A program made the translations under genes and the position numbers. The notes beneath the pieces are model-generated. The model had not been told where the DNA came from. It searched no databases and worked only from the letters and a program-made list of their open reading frames with translations. From an uncultured Mucilaginibacter sp. (GTDB lineage: Bacteria > Bacteroidota > Bacteroidia > Sphingobacteriales > Sphingobacteriaceae), in NCBI GenBank assembly GCA_913775265.1, contig CAJYJH010000045.1, forward strand, positions 1-64,000: a DNA stretch of 64,000 bases. Reading direction: 5' to 3'. Numbering within the stretch: the first letter of the stretch is position 1; each line of letters opens with the position of its first letter. Positions 26,078 through 34,112 of this stretch are shown piece by piece.

Positions 26078-26638
26078 TTGAAAAATATACTTTTTTTTGG
26101 AGATAGCCTTACCGCCGGTTATGGCCTGGCTAACGTTTCGCTGGAGTCGTTGCCGGCAATCATTCAAAGTAAAATCAAAACAGAGGGCTTGCCATACCAT
26201 GTCATCAACGCAGGTATCAGCGGCGATACTACCTCGGGTGGCTTGGCTCGTATCGACTTACTGTTGCACCAGCCGGTAGATGTGTTTGTGCTGGCCCTGG
26301 GAGCTAACGACATTATTCGCGGTATACCGCCGCAAACTACAGCCAAAAACCTGCAGGCTATTGTTGATAAGGTTAAGTTGGCTTATTCTCACGCTAAAAT
26401 GGTCTTGTTAGGTATGGAACTGCCCGGCTGGATTCCCGGCGCCTTTGCAGCCTCATACCGTGCTGTTTTTGCACAAGTAGCCCAGGCCAACCAAATGGCC
26501 TTTGTGCCCTTTATGCTGGATGGCGTGGCCGGTGTAGCCCATCTTAATCTGCGCGACGGTTTGCATCCTACGGCAGCGGGCTACGAGGTAATTGCTGGTA
26601 ATGTTTGGCCGGTTATCAGGCCGTTACTTGCTTTTTAA
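26078..26638 (+). CDS. GDSL/SGNH-family arylesterase, cytoplasmic paralog
   Basis: A 186-residue SGNH hydrolase of the TesA type. Block I is FFGDSLTAGYGL (catalytic Ser), block II contains NAGISGDTTSGG, block III is LALGANDIIRG, and block V is DGLHPTAAGYEVI (Asp and His). It starts at TTG 26078, with no signal peptide. A second copy with a lipoprotein signal is at 36688-37374, so the two probably work in different compartments. Substrates may be acyl esters, lysophospholipids or acyl-CoA. Confidence 0.85.
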   Translation: MKNILFFGDSLTAGYGLANVSLESLPAIIQSKIKTEGLPYHVINAGISGDTTSGGLARIDLLLHQPVDVFVLALGANDIIRGIPPQTTAKNLQAIVDKVKLAYSHAKMVLLGMELPGWIPGAFAASYRAVFAQVAQANQMAFVPFMLDGVAGVAHLNLRDGLHPTAAGYEVIAGNVWPVIRPLLAF

Positions 26639-26806
26639 TATTGATGCAGGAGAGGGTGAGCGGTTAGGTATAAGCCCGAAGGTCGACACCGTAATGTCAA
26701 TATCATACAGCCGCTGTGTTATTTTTGATAATTACATAGAATTTCTTGTCAGGTTAAAACTAAAGCCTTTACTTTAAAAACCTGAAAGATAGCAACACAT
26801 AAGCAT

Positions 26807-27661
26807 ATGAAATTAATCAGATTTGGCCATGCCGGTCAGGAGAAGCCCGGAGTAATTATTGATGACAAACGTTACGACGTATCGGGCTTTATTCCGGATT
26901 ATAACGAAACCTTTTTTGAAACCGACGGTCTGGCCAAACTGGCCGCCATTGTAGCTGAGCACGGCACCAACCTGCCTGCGGCCGACGAGGATGCACGCCT
27001 GGGTAGCCCGGTGGCACGCCCATCAAAATTGTTATGCATCGGCTTAAACTACGCAGACCATGCCAAAGAAACCGGCGCGCCTATGCCGCCCGAGCCAGTA
27101 CTGTTTATGAAAAGTACCACCGCTGTGGTTGGTCCGGATGACAATGTAATGATCCCTAAAAATTCGGTAAAAACCGATTGGGAAGTGGAGCTGGCCGTGG
27201 TCATCAGCAAAAAAGCAAGTTACGTAGACGAAGCCGAAGCCGCCGAATGCATTGCCGGTTATGTATTGCATAATGATGTGTCGGAGCGCGAATTTCAGTT
27301 AGAGCGTAATGGTACTTGGGATAAGGGAAAGGGCTGCGATACCTTTGCACCGCTGGGCCCATTTTTGGCTACTGCAGATGAAGTAAGTGATGTAGATAAC
27401 CTGCGTTTGTGGTTGAATGTCAACGGTGAAAAGATGCAGGACGGTACCACTGCAAACTTAATTTTTAAGATCCCTTTCCTGATATCGTACGTGAGTCAGT
27501 TTATGACTTTGCTGCCTGGCGATGTGATTTCGACCGGAACGCCGGCTGGCGTAGGCTTAGGTTTTAGCCCACCGGTATACCTTAAACCCGGTGATGTGAT
27601 TGAGCTGGGTATTGATGGTTTGGGTACTCAAAAGCAAACGGTGGTAGCCTACAGCAAATAA
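26807..27661 (+). CDS. fumarylacetoacetate hydrolase family protein
   Basis: A 284-residue protein with the FAH fold signature: LCIGLNYADHAKETG, the metal-binding region DWEVELAVVI, then GYVLHNDVSEREFQ, and STGTPAGVGLGFSP. Members hydrolyse or isomerise acylpyruvates and 2-oxo acids, and several act on sugar acids in pathways such as fucose or rhamnose degradation. No pathway partner is adjacent, so the substrate is open. Its transcript ends at a strong terminator. Confidence 0.85.
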   Translation: MKLIRFGHAGQEKPGVIIDDKRYDVSGFIPDYNETFFETDGLAKLAAIVAEHGTNLPAADEDARLGSPVARPSKLLCIGLNYADHAKETGAPMPPEPVLFMKSTTAVVGPDDNVMIPKNSVKTDWEVELAVVISKKASYVDEAEAAECIAGYVLHNDVSEREFQLERNGTWDKGKGCDTFAPLGPFLATADEVSDVDNLRLWLNVNGEKMQDGTTANLIFKIPFLISYVSQFMTLLPGDVISTGTPAGVGLGFSPPVYLKPGDVIELGIDGLGTQKQTVVAYSK

Positions 27662-27677
27662 CTGGTATCAACATTTT

Positions 27678-27719
27678 AAACGCCTGCATTTCCTTGGGGA
27701 GATGCAGGCGTTTTTGTTT
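27678..27719 (+). terminator. intrinsic terminator after the FAH gene
   Basis: AAACGCCTGCAT (27678-27689) and ATGCAGGCGTTT (27702-27713) make a 12-bp stem followed by TTGTTT, 17 bases after the stop codon. Confidence 0.85.
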
Positions 27720-27936
27720 GTAGTGGCTGATATAGACCCTTTACAAAAGGCCTTATTTTATGTTTAAATCGGTATAACACTAAGCTGTGCTTGTACGTAC
27801 AACGAGCCAAATAGCGTATTTAAAGCGTGACAGTGATGTTAATCAGCCATCATTATAAAGGTATTTTACTATTTAAAAGATGGCCGGCAACACTGGCAAC
27901 GCCCTACGATTTTAACACGTATCCCTATATAACTAT

Positions 27937-28821
27937 ATGATCAAAACCGACAGGCGTTTAAGTGTGGTTTATGCTTGCGATAACAATTTTGCTCCATTGC
28001 TCGCAGCATCAATCAAATCGCTGGAGATAAATTCGGCAGGTTCGCAAAAAGACATCTATATTATTGATGATGGTATCAGTGCGGCCAGTCGGCAAAAGCT
28101 GATCAGCTCCATCACCAGCAACGAAATTACCCTGAAGTTTTTACCCGTTAAAGATGTGGTAGGTAAAATAACCATCCCGTATTTTAACAACGCTGCCCTT
28201 CCGGTTACTACGTTTTTCCGCCTGTTTGTACACACGTTTATTCCGGAAGGTACCGAGCGGGTACTTTATCTGGATTCTGACATGATTGTACTGGGTGACA
28301 TTGCCGAGCTTTGGGAGGTTGATTTTGGCGATAACATCATCGCTGCCGTACAGGATCCGGGTATTAAAACGCTGGGCTGCTCGTGGGGCGGGGGCGTGCG
28401 CAACTACGCTGAGCTCGGTTACCAGGCCGATGATCAGTACCTCAATGCCGGCCTGCTGCTCATCAACCTTAAAAAATGGAACGAGTTTGACGTATGCGGC
28501 AAAGCACTGGATGCTGCTGTTAAATACCAAAAGCACATTGTATACGGCGACCAGTACTGCTTAAACGCCGTGCTGGCCAACCGCTGGCTGCCTCTTGATC
28601 CGGAGTGGAACCACCTGGTGGATAACGACAAGCCCGGTGCCAAGCTGTTGCATTACATTGGTAACAAACCTATCTACACCAACTACACCTACAGCCAAAA
28701 GTATAAGGATATCTTTTTTGATTACCTGAACCAAACGGCCTGGCGTAATTTTAAAATGGTAGGTGCGTTTACCCGCCGGGTGCGCATGATCAGACGTTTT
28801 ATCAGAAAAGTAACCGGTTAA
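27937..28821 (+). CDS. glycosyltransferase family 8 protein
   Basis: A 294-residue GT-A-fold retaining glycosyltransferase. The start VVYACDNNFAPLLAASIKSL, the metal-binding DSD in VLYLDSDMIV, and the C-terminal metal/donor motif LLHYIGNKP match GT8. These enzymes usually transfer glucose or galactose to lipooligosaccharide cores or other surface glycans. It is the first gene of a three-gene group with a GT2 and a flippase. Confidence 0.87.
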   Translation: MIKTDRRLSVVYACDNNFAPLLAASIKSLEINSAGSQKDIYIIDDGISAASRQKLISSITSNEITLKFLPVKDVVGKITIPYFNNAALPVTTFFRLFVHTFIPEGTERVLYLDSDMIVLGDIAELWEVDFGDNIIAAVQDPGIKTLGCSWGGGVRNYAELGYQADDQYLNAGLLLINLKKWNEFDVCGKALDAAVKYQKHIVYGDQYCLNAVLANRWLPLDPEWNHLVDNDKPGAKLLHYIGNKPIYTNYTYSQKYKDIFFDYLNQTAWRNFKMVGAFTRRVRMIRRFIRKVTG

Positions 28822-28840
28822 TCTCATTATATCAATTTCA

Positions 28841-29629
28841 ATGTCGGCAAAATATCAATTCGACCGGGTAACCATGCTGGTTACACATTATAACCGCAGC
28901 AAATCATTAGAACATTTACTGAAGCGTTGCGCTGAAGAAAACTTAGGTTTTGACGAAATCGTAGTATCCGACGATGGCAGCAAACCTGCACACTTGGAAT
29001 ATGTTAAACAACTTCAGGCAAAGTACAATTTCAGGCTGATTACCACGCCGGTAAACAAAGGCTTGGGCAATAATATTAACAAGGGACAAGACGCTGTAAC
29101 CTCGCCATACACCTTGTATGTACAGGAAGATTTTGAACCAACGCCTGAGTTCGCCAGCAACTTTTACAATGCGGTAAAACTAATGGATAGCGAAAGCTGG
29201 GACATGATCCGCTTTTACACCTTCCCGTGGGCACCGTTTCCTTACCTGCAAAACTATAAGTACGGTTACGCCAAGATGTTGTTTAAGCCATACGTATGGC
29301 ACATGAACCACTTAAAGTTCCGCATCTACAGCGACCACCCTCACCTGCGCCGCAGCAACTACTTTGAGAAATTTGGCCGCTACGTTGAAGGAGAGCGCGG
29401 AGACCCTACCGAGTACAATATGTGCTTAAAGTTTATCCAAAAAGGGGGTAAGGCGCTGATGTTTAACGGCCCGGATTTGTTTTTGCACGAGGCTGGTGCC
29501 ATTGAGCCCAACACCATGGTGCGCAGTAAATGGAAGCTGAGCAACTCGTTACCGGTAACCACTTTGCGCCGCATGTACCTCATTGGCAAAGTGGTGAACA
29601 GCTCGGTGCAGCTCAAGCGCATGAAATAA
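28841..29629 (+). CDS. glycosyltransferase family 2 protein
   Basis: A 262-residue GT-A inverting glycosyltransferase: TMLVTHYNRSKSLEHLL at the N-terminus, VSDDGSKP as the first acidic motif, and YVQEDFEPTP as the second. No membrane segment. It starts 20 bases after the GT8 gene and should add a sugar to the same surface glycan. Donor and acceptor are unknown. Confidence 0.83.
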   Translation: MSAKYQFDRVTMLVTHYNRSKSLEHLLKRCAEENLGFDEIVVSDDGSKPAHLEYVKQLQAKYNFRLITTPVNKGLGNNINKGQDAVTSPYTLYVQEDFEPTPEFASNFYNAVKLMDSESWDMIRFYTFPWAPFPYLQNYKYGYAKMLFKPYVWHMNHLKFRIYSDHPHLRRSNYFEKFGRYVEGERGDPTEYNMCLKFIQKGGKALMFNGPDLFLHEAGAIEPNTMVRSKWKLSNSLPVTTLRRMYLIGKVVNSSVQLKRMK

Positions 29630-29679
29630 GCGCACTTTTTTATATCATTAAATACCCTAATTAACACCCGTAAGCGCTG

Positions 29680-31044
29680 ATGCTGGCTAAGATTAAGCAG
29701 ATACTCGATAAACTGAGAAACCCTCATATTATTAACCTGGTGGGCAACGCCGTGATGTCGGTGCTTAACATGGTGCTGGTAGCCGTGCTGTTTAACTACC
29801 TTAAGGTAGACGAGATGGGAGTGTGGTTCTTTTTTCAGGGTACTATTGGTTTGGTAGATACCTTTAGGTCGGGTTTGTTAACTACCGCATTTATAACCTC
29901 TTATGCAGGTACAGCCAAAGAGCGTGCTGCCGAAGTAGCCGGTTCGGCCTGGTTTTTAGCTTTGCTTATTACGGGGTTATTTGTGCTGGTTAATTTAGTG
30001 TATTTGGCTATTCCTTTCCACGTGGGCGACGAAGGTTTAAACCTGTTTATCCGTTGGTTCGGTTTGATCTTTGTGTTCACGCTGCCTTCGTTTATTGCCA
30101 GCTGCGTGGCGCAGGCCGAACAGCGTTTCGACCGGTTGTTGTACATCCGAGTTATCAGCACGGGCCTGTCTATCGTGTTGGTTTTAGTGCTCATTGCCAC
30201 CAAGCATATTAATTTCATGAATGTAGTTTACTCGGGCTTTGTGGCCGGCAGTGTAACCAGTTTGGCTACGGTTATTTTCGGCTGGGCCAGGGTAGATACC
30301 ATCTTTAAAAAATCGGCTAAAACGGTAAAGGCATTGTTTGCCTTTGGTAAATACAGTGTGGGCACCTCGCTGGGCAGTAATCTGTTTAGGTACTCCGACA
30401 CAGCTATTATTAACTTTATGCTGGGACCAAGCAGTTTGGCGGTGTATAACCTGGGCTTGCGGTTAATGGAACTGGTAGAAATTCCTTTGCGCAGCTTCGC
30501 CGCCACCATTATGCCGCCCTTGTCCGCCGCTTACAATCAGGATAATAAGTACCATGTGATCTACCTGCTTAAAAAGTACTCGGGCTTATTAACCGTAATT
30601 TTAATACCGGTGGTGATTGGTTCCTTATTCTTTGCCGAGGTAGCCATCTGGATTGTTGATAAAAAATACCTGGCTACGCCGGCAGCCAACGTATTCCGGG
30701 TGTTTATGACCTTTGCGTTGCTGTACCCGGTAGAGCGCTTTATGGCCCTCACGCTGGATGCCATCAATCAGCCTAAGGTCAACATGGTAAAACTCATCTT
30801 TATGCTGGCCGCCAACGTTATCGGCGATTTTTTAGGGGTGTGGATATTCGGAAACATTTACGGTGTAGCTTTGGCCACCATCCTGCCTATCCTCACCGGC
30901 TTAGTCATCAGTTACAACTGGCTGCAACGCTACGAAAAATTCAACCTTTGGGACGTCTACAAAATAGGCTGGCTCGAAACTCAGTGGTTAATTAAGGATA
31001 GCTTGGCGATGGTAAGGAAGAAGAAGGGTGCGGTGTCTGAGTAG
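29680..31044 (+). CDS. polysaccharide flippase (Wzx/MATE-like)
   Basis: A 454-residue inner-membrane protein with about twelve hydrophobic segments and the overall pattern of polysaccharide biosynthesis flippases (N-terminal helix with FFQGTIGLVDTFRSGLL, later FGKYSVGTSLGSNLF and AATIMPPLSAAY). It likely moves a lipid-linked glycan made by the two upstream glycosyltransferases across the inner membrane. It starts 50 bases after the GT2 gene. Confidence 0.8.
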   Translation: MLAKIKQILDKLRNPHIINLVGNAVMSVLNMVLVAVLFNYLKVDEMGVWFFFQGTIGLVDTFRSGLLTTAFITSYAGTAKERAAEVAGSAWFLALLITGLFVLVNLVYLAIPFHVGDEGLNLFIRWFGLIFVFTLPSFIASCVAQAEQRFDRLLYIRVISTGLSIVLVLVLIATKHINFMNVVYSGFVAGSVTSLATVIFGWARVDTIFKKSAKTVKALFAFGKYSVGTSLGSNLFRYSDTAIINFMLGPSSLAVYNLGLRLMELVEIPLRSFAATIMPPLSAAYNQDNKYHVIYLLKKYSGLLTVILIPVVIGSLFFAEVAIWIVDKKYLATPAANVFRVFMTFALLYPVERFMALTLDAINQPKVNMVKLIFMLAANVIGDFLGVWIFGNIYGVALATILPILTGLVISYNWLQRYEKFNLWDVYKIGWLETQWLIKDSLAMVRKKKGAVSE

Positions 31045-31214
31045 GGTTATTTCAGTTGCTAATAATACTCCATCCAAGCCATCTCGCTTTATTTATTCGG
31101 TATTACACAGGCTAAATTGGTTTATGCGTTTTGATTCAAACCAGTGGAAGTTTACTTACTTCAGCCCGCTCATTGTATTCCAAGTAAAAAGCAAGGAACA
31201 ATTGATTTTTTTCA

Positions 31215-31690
31215 GGCAGCCGAGAGCACCACAGGCTGCTTAGCTTTTGCCCCTGCTTCGCGCTTTGGGCCTGCGCTTCTGCAAAATCTAAAATGCCTTT
31301 TTCAGCCGCACAGGGCCGCCATGTGCGGCCCGTCTTTCGGCCGAAGCTGGGGAGGGTGACGGGCCCCCCAGCCCCCTAAAGGGGGCGCAGCCCCGCCTAA
31401 ATAAGCTCTCCTAAATCCTTTCCAAAGGAGAGGACTTTTGATTGGCGGGATGTCGACATTGAATTTTGTAAATTCCTAAAATTCTACAAATTCCGGTTCA
31501 GACCAAAGCGCAAAGGCCTGCTGTTGCGCCCGGGCCAGCGTGGGCCTTGTGTGGCTGTGAGGTGATCGCAACAGCTAGGCCTCTATTCACGGAGTGTTTG
31601 TTTTTTTATAGGTGTTCATGAGATCGCTGCGCTAAGTTTGGGTACTTTGTGGCTATGACAAAGTACCAGCACCCGCGGCGAACGAGCGGA
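31215..31690 (+). repeat. structured dispersed repeat, copy A
   Basis: This element shares its left part (GCACCACAGGCTGCTT, then GCAAAATCTAAAATGCC) with 49315-49400. It shares its right part (CTGTTGCGCCCGGGCCAGCG, the GGTACTTTGT hairpin, and the CCGCGG end) with 50899-51025. It contains two stems: GGCC/GCTGTTGCG (31515-31528) with CGCAACAGC/GGCC (31567-31581), and GGTACTTTGT (31641-31650) with ACAAAGTACC (31658-31667). It is the only uninterrupted copy in the window. Confidence 0.75.
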
Positions 31691-31814
31691 CGAAGTGAGT
31701 AAGTAACCACCGTCTCATATTAAAGGCTGTAGAAGCCGAAATTACTTAGCAAGCCTAAGATAAACGTAAACACAGGGTCACGCCTCATATAAAACCAATA
31801 TAAATTAATCTACC

Positions 31815-31850
31815 TTTTTCATAGACATTATCCAAACCTTTATATATTTG
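31815..31850 (+). promoter_or_regulatory. promoter of the peroxiredoxin gene
   Basis: TATATTTG at 31843-31850 is an exact -7 box of the Bacteroidota type. A T-rich -33 region (TTTTTC, 31815-31820) lies about 22 bases upstream. The transcript would begin about 70 bases before the ATG at 31927. Confidence 0.45.
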
Positions 31851-31926
31851 TCATAATCCCAATGCTTTGCTAACAATGGCGCGGAGCAGGGGTTATTACA
31901 TTGTTCAATACTTAAATTTAACCGAT

Positions 31927-32562
31927 ATGAGTTTACGATTAGGCGATAAGGCCCCGAACTTCAAGGCCAAAACATCAAAAGGCGAAATAGATTTTTACGA
32001 ATTTTTAGGTGATAGCTGGGGCGTGTTATTTTCGCACCCTGCCGATTATACACCGGTGTGTACCACCGAGCTTGGCCGTACTGCAGCCTTAAAAGACGAG
32101 TTTGAAAAACGCAATGTAAAAGTAGCGGCCCTGAGTGTGGACTCGGTTGAATCACATTATGGCTGGATTGACGATATCAACGAAACGCAAAACGTAGAAG
32201 TAAACTTCCCGATCATCGGCGACGAAAACCGCGAGATTGCCGAGGCTTATGATATGATTCACCCCAATGCATCAGCTACCGCAACCGTACGCTCGTTGTT
32301 TGTGATTGCGCCCGACAAAACCATTAAGCTGATCATCAGCTACCCGGCATCAACAGGTCGTAACTTTCAGGAAATTTTACGGGTGATCGACTCACTGCAA
32401 TTAACCGCTAACTACAGCGTAGCTACACCTGCCGATTGGAAAGAAGGCGAAGATGTAGTGATTACACCAGCCGTGAAAGACGAGGATGTGCCAGCTAAGT
32501 TCCCGAAAGGCCACACCGTAATTAAGCCTTACCTGCGCATGACGCCACAGCCAAACAAATAG
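31927..32562 (+). CDS. 1-Cys peroxiredoxin (Prx6 type)
   Basis: A 211-residue thiol peroxidase. The peroxidatic Cys45 is in PADYTPVCTTELG, and the C-terminal half (DEDVPAKFPKGH, then KPYLRMTPQP) is typical of the Prx6/1-Cys subgroup. It reduces hydrogen peroxide and organic peroxides in the cytoplasm. The start at ATG 31927 (MSLRLGDKAPNF) is chosen because the family begins there; upstream in-frame codons have no conserved sequence. A convergent Rrf2 regulator follows, which may be redox-linked. Confidence 0.92.
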   Translation: MSLRLGDKAPNFKAKTSKGEIDFYEFLGDSWGVLFSHPADYTPVCTTELGRTAALKDEFEKRNVKVAALSVDSVESHYGWIDDINETQNVEVNFPIIGDENREIAEAYDMIHPNASATATVRSLFVIAPDKTIKLIISYPASTGRNFQEILRVIDSLQLTANYSVATPADWKEGEDVVITPAVKDEDVPAKFPKGHTVIKPYLRMTPQPNK

Positions 32563-32586
32563 TTGGCTGTAGGTTGATAAACATAA

Positions 32587-32640
32587 AAAGAGCCGGAGCG
32601 TATGCAAGTTTATTCTGCATCAGCTCCGGCTCTTTAGTTT
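32587..32640. terminator. bidirectional terminator between peroxiredoxin and Rrf2 genes
   Basis: AAAGAGCCGGAGC (32587-32599) and GCTCCGGCTCTTT (32623-32635) form a 13-bp stem. It has T-rich sequence on the plus side and an A run on the other side that reads as T on the minus strand. Confidence 0.85.
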
Positions 32641-32656
32641 TATTGTGCTTACGGGT

Positions 32657-33106
32657 TTACAAACCCAGCAGTGCCGAATCGCCCAAGGCAACTTCTTTAT
32701 CAATCAGGTCGGCAATACTGGTTTCCGATAATATTTTAAGTGTTGCATCGCGGATATCTAAAAACATACTGCGGATGCCGCAGGTAGATTCATTGTGGCA
32801 TTCCTCACAACGGTGATAAAAGTTAAGGCTCACGCAGGGCACCATAGCAACGGGGCCATCGGTAACGCGCAGTACACTAACTAAATAAATATCTTTAGGG
32901 TCTTTATTGAGCGCGTAGCCACCACCGGCTCCTTTTTTACTGTATAAAAAGCCTGCTTTGCGCATTTCCAGCAATATGACTTCCAAAAACTTTTTAGGTA
33001 TTTTTTCCAGCTCGGCAATTTGTGCAATCTGCATAGGCGGCTTGTCGCGGTTTTTGCCCATCACAATCAACGCTTTAATGGCATACTTGGTCTTTTTTGA
33101 TAGCAT
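32657..33106 (-). CDS. Rrf2 family transcriptional regulator
   Basis: A 149-residue winged-helix regulator. The N-terminus, MLSKKTKYAIKALIVMG, and the recognition region IPKKFLEVILLEMRKAGFL followed by SKKGAGGGY are Rrf2 hallmarks. The regulatory segment carries four Cys in PCVSLNFYHRCEECHNESTCG, consistent with an iron-sulfur cluster as in IscR- and NsrR-type members. It could sense iron-sulfur, nitric oxide or redox state. Targets are unknown; the convergent peroxiredoxin is only a neighbour. Confidence 0.87.
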   Translation of the reverse strand: MLSKKTKYAIKALIVMGKNRDKPPMQIAQIAELEKIPKKFLEVILLEMRKAGFLYSKKGAGGGYALNKDPKDIYLVSVLRVTDGPVAMVPCVSLNFYHRCEECHNESTCGIRSMFLDIRDATLKILSETSIADLIDKEVALGDSALLGL

Positions 33107-33413
33107 AGATTACACTAAAATAAATACAATGATAACAATAAAATTGCAGGCAACCAGCATAACGCTGTTACAACATCATTAAACCGGCAGGGACTCCAAT
33201 TGTTGCATTACGCCTTGTCAACCATACATCTGTGTAAACGTTATGTGCCCATGAATGTTACAGTATGGCGTACGGAGTGTTGCCGGTCGGTCAGGCTATT
33301 GTCAGTAATGGCAAATATGCCCATCATCTAAGGCTTAATGGGTCAACTTATGGGCTTTAGCGTTGTAACATACACGACCTACTGAAGTCTATCACATATA
33401 TTAAATTAAACTA
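33107..33413. other. divergent intergenic region
   Basis: This 307-base stretch lies between the Rrf2 and ABC transporter genes and must hold both promoters. I see no strong consensus box, no hairpin and no gene in it. Confidence 0.4.
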
Positions 33414-34112
33414 TTGTTAGTGGAAAACATACTGCACATAGCTCAATTGAGTAAAACCTATAACAGCGCCGGTAAAACGCTTTCGGTGCTGGATGATATT
33501 AATTTTTCGATAGCCACCGGCTCTACCAACGCTATTGTTGGCCCTTCGGGCAGCGGTAAAACCACCTTGTTAGGCCTATGCGCCGGGCTTGACCGGGCCA
33601 GCGCTGGTGAGGTGGTGCTCAACGGCATCAACCTCAATAACCTGAGCGAAGATAAACGTGCGCAGGTACGCAACCAGTACGTGGGCTTCATCTTCCAGAA
33701 CTTCCAGTTGCTGCCTACCTTAACCGCGCTCGAAAACGTAATGGTGCCGTTAGAGCTGCGCGGCGAACGTGATATTAGAAACCGAGCAATGGATTTGCTG
33801 GACAAAGTTGGTTTGGCCGGGCGGAGCCACCACTTTCCTACGCAATTATCGGGTGGCGAGCAGCAGCGGGTATCTATTGCCCGGGCTTTCTCTAACGCGC
33901 CCAAGATTTTGTTTGCCGATGAGCCTACCGGCAACCTGGATGCCGAAACCGGCGAACGCGTGCAAAAACTGCTGTTTGATTTAAACCAGGATGCCGGCAC
34001 TACGCTGGTGGTGGTAACGCACGATCTGGAGCTGGCTCGCAAAACGCAGCGCGTTTTGAGCATTAAAGGCGGCAAACTGGTGTCGGACGAAAAAACAGCC
34101 AATAATTTATGA
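33414..34112 (+). CDS. ABC transporter ATP-binding protein, YbbA/LolD type
   Basis: A 232-residue ATPase with Walker A GPSGSGKTT, signature LSGGEQQRVS and Walker B ILFADEPTGNLD. The MacB/LolD-like subgroup is recognised by these motifs and by the FtsX-type permease that follows. It starts at TTG 33414, with GTG 33420 as an alternative. Its stop overlaps the permease start by four bases (ATGA), so translation is coupled. With the permease and the TesA-like lipoprotein it reproduces the E. coli ybbA-ybbP-tesA neighbourhood. Confidence 0.87.
   Translation: MLVENILHIAQLSKTYNSAGKTLSVLDDINFSIATGSTNAIVGPSGSGKTTLLGLCAGLDRASAGEVVLNGINLNNLSEDKRAQVRNQYVGFIFQNFQLLPTLTALENVMVPLELRGERDIRNRAMDLLDKVGLAGRSHHFPTQLSGGEQQRVSIARAFSNAPKILFADEPTGNLDAETGERVQKLLFDLNQDAGTTLVVVTHDLELARKTQRVLSIKGGKLVSDEKTANNL

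Larger units (their letters stand above)
31045..31926. other. long intergenic region holding dispersed repeat copy A and a promoter
   Basis: The 880 bases after the flippase gene carry the repeat at 31215-31690. About 150 bases follow without a recognised feature, and then the peroxiredoxin promoter. Reading frames inside the repeat are not protein-like. Confidence 0.6.

Noticed and set aside
31028-31359. Plus-strand reading frames downstream of the flippase gene
   Set aside because: They run into repeat copy A, and their translations are rich in Arg, Ser and Pro without domain features.
31215-31690. CRISPR array or tandem repeats
   Set aside because: No regularly spaced short repeats occur. 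The repeated sequence is a long dispersed element with stems, present once here.
31867-31926. Longer start for the peroxiredoxin (TTG 31867)
   Set aside because: The added 20 residues are not family-like, and MSLRLGDKAPNF at 31927 is the usual Prx6-type start.
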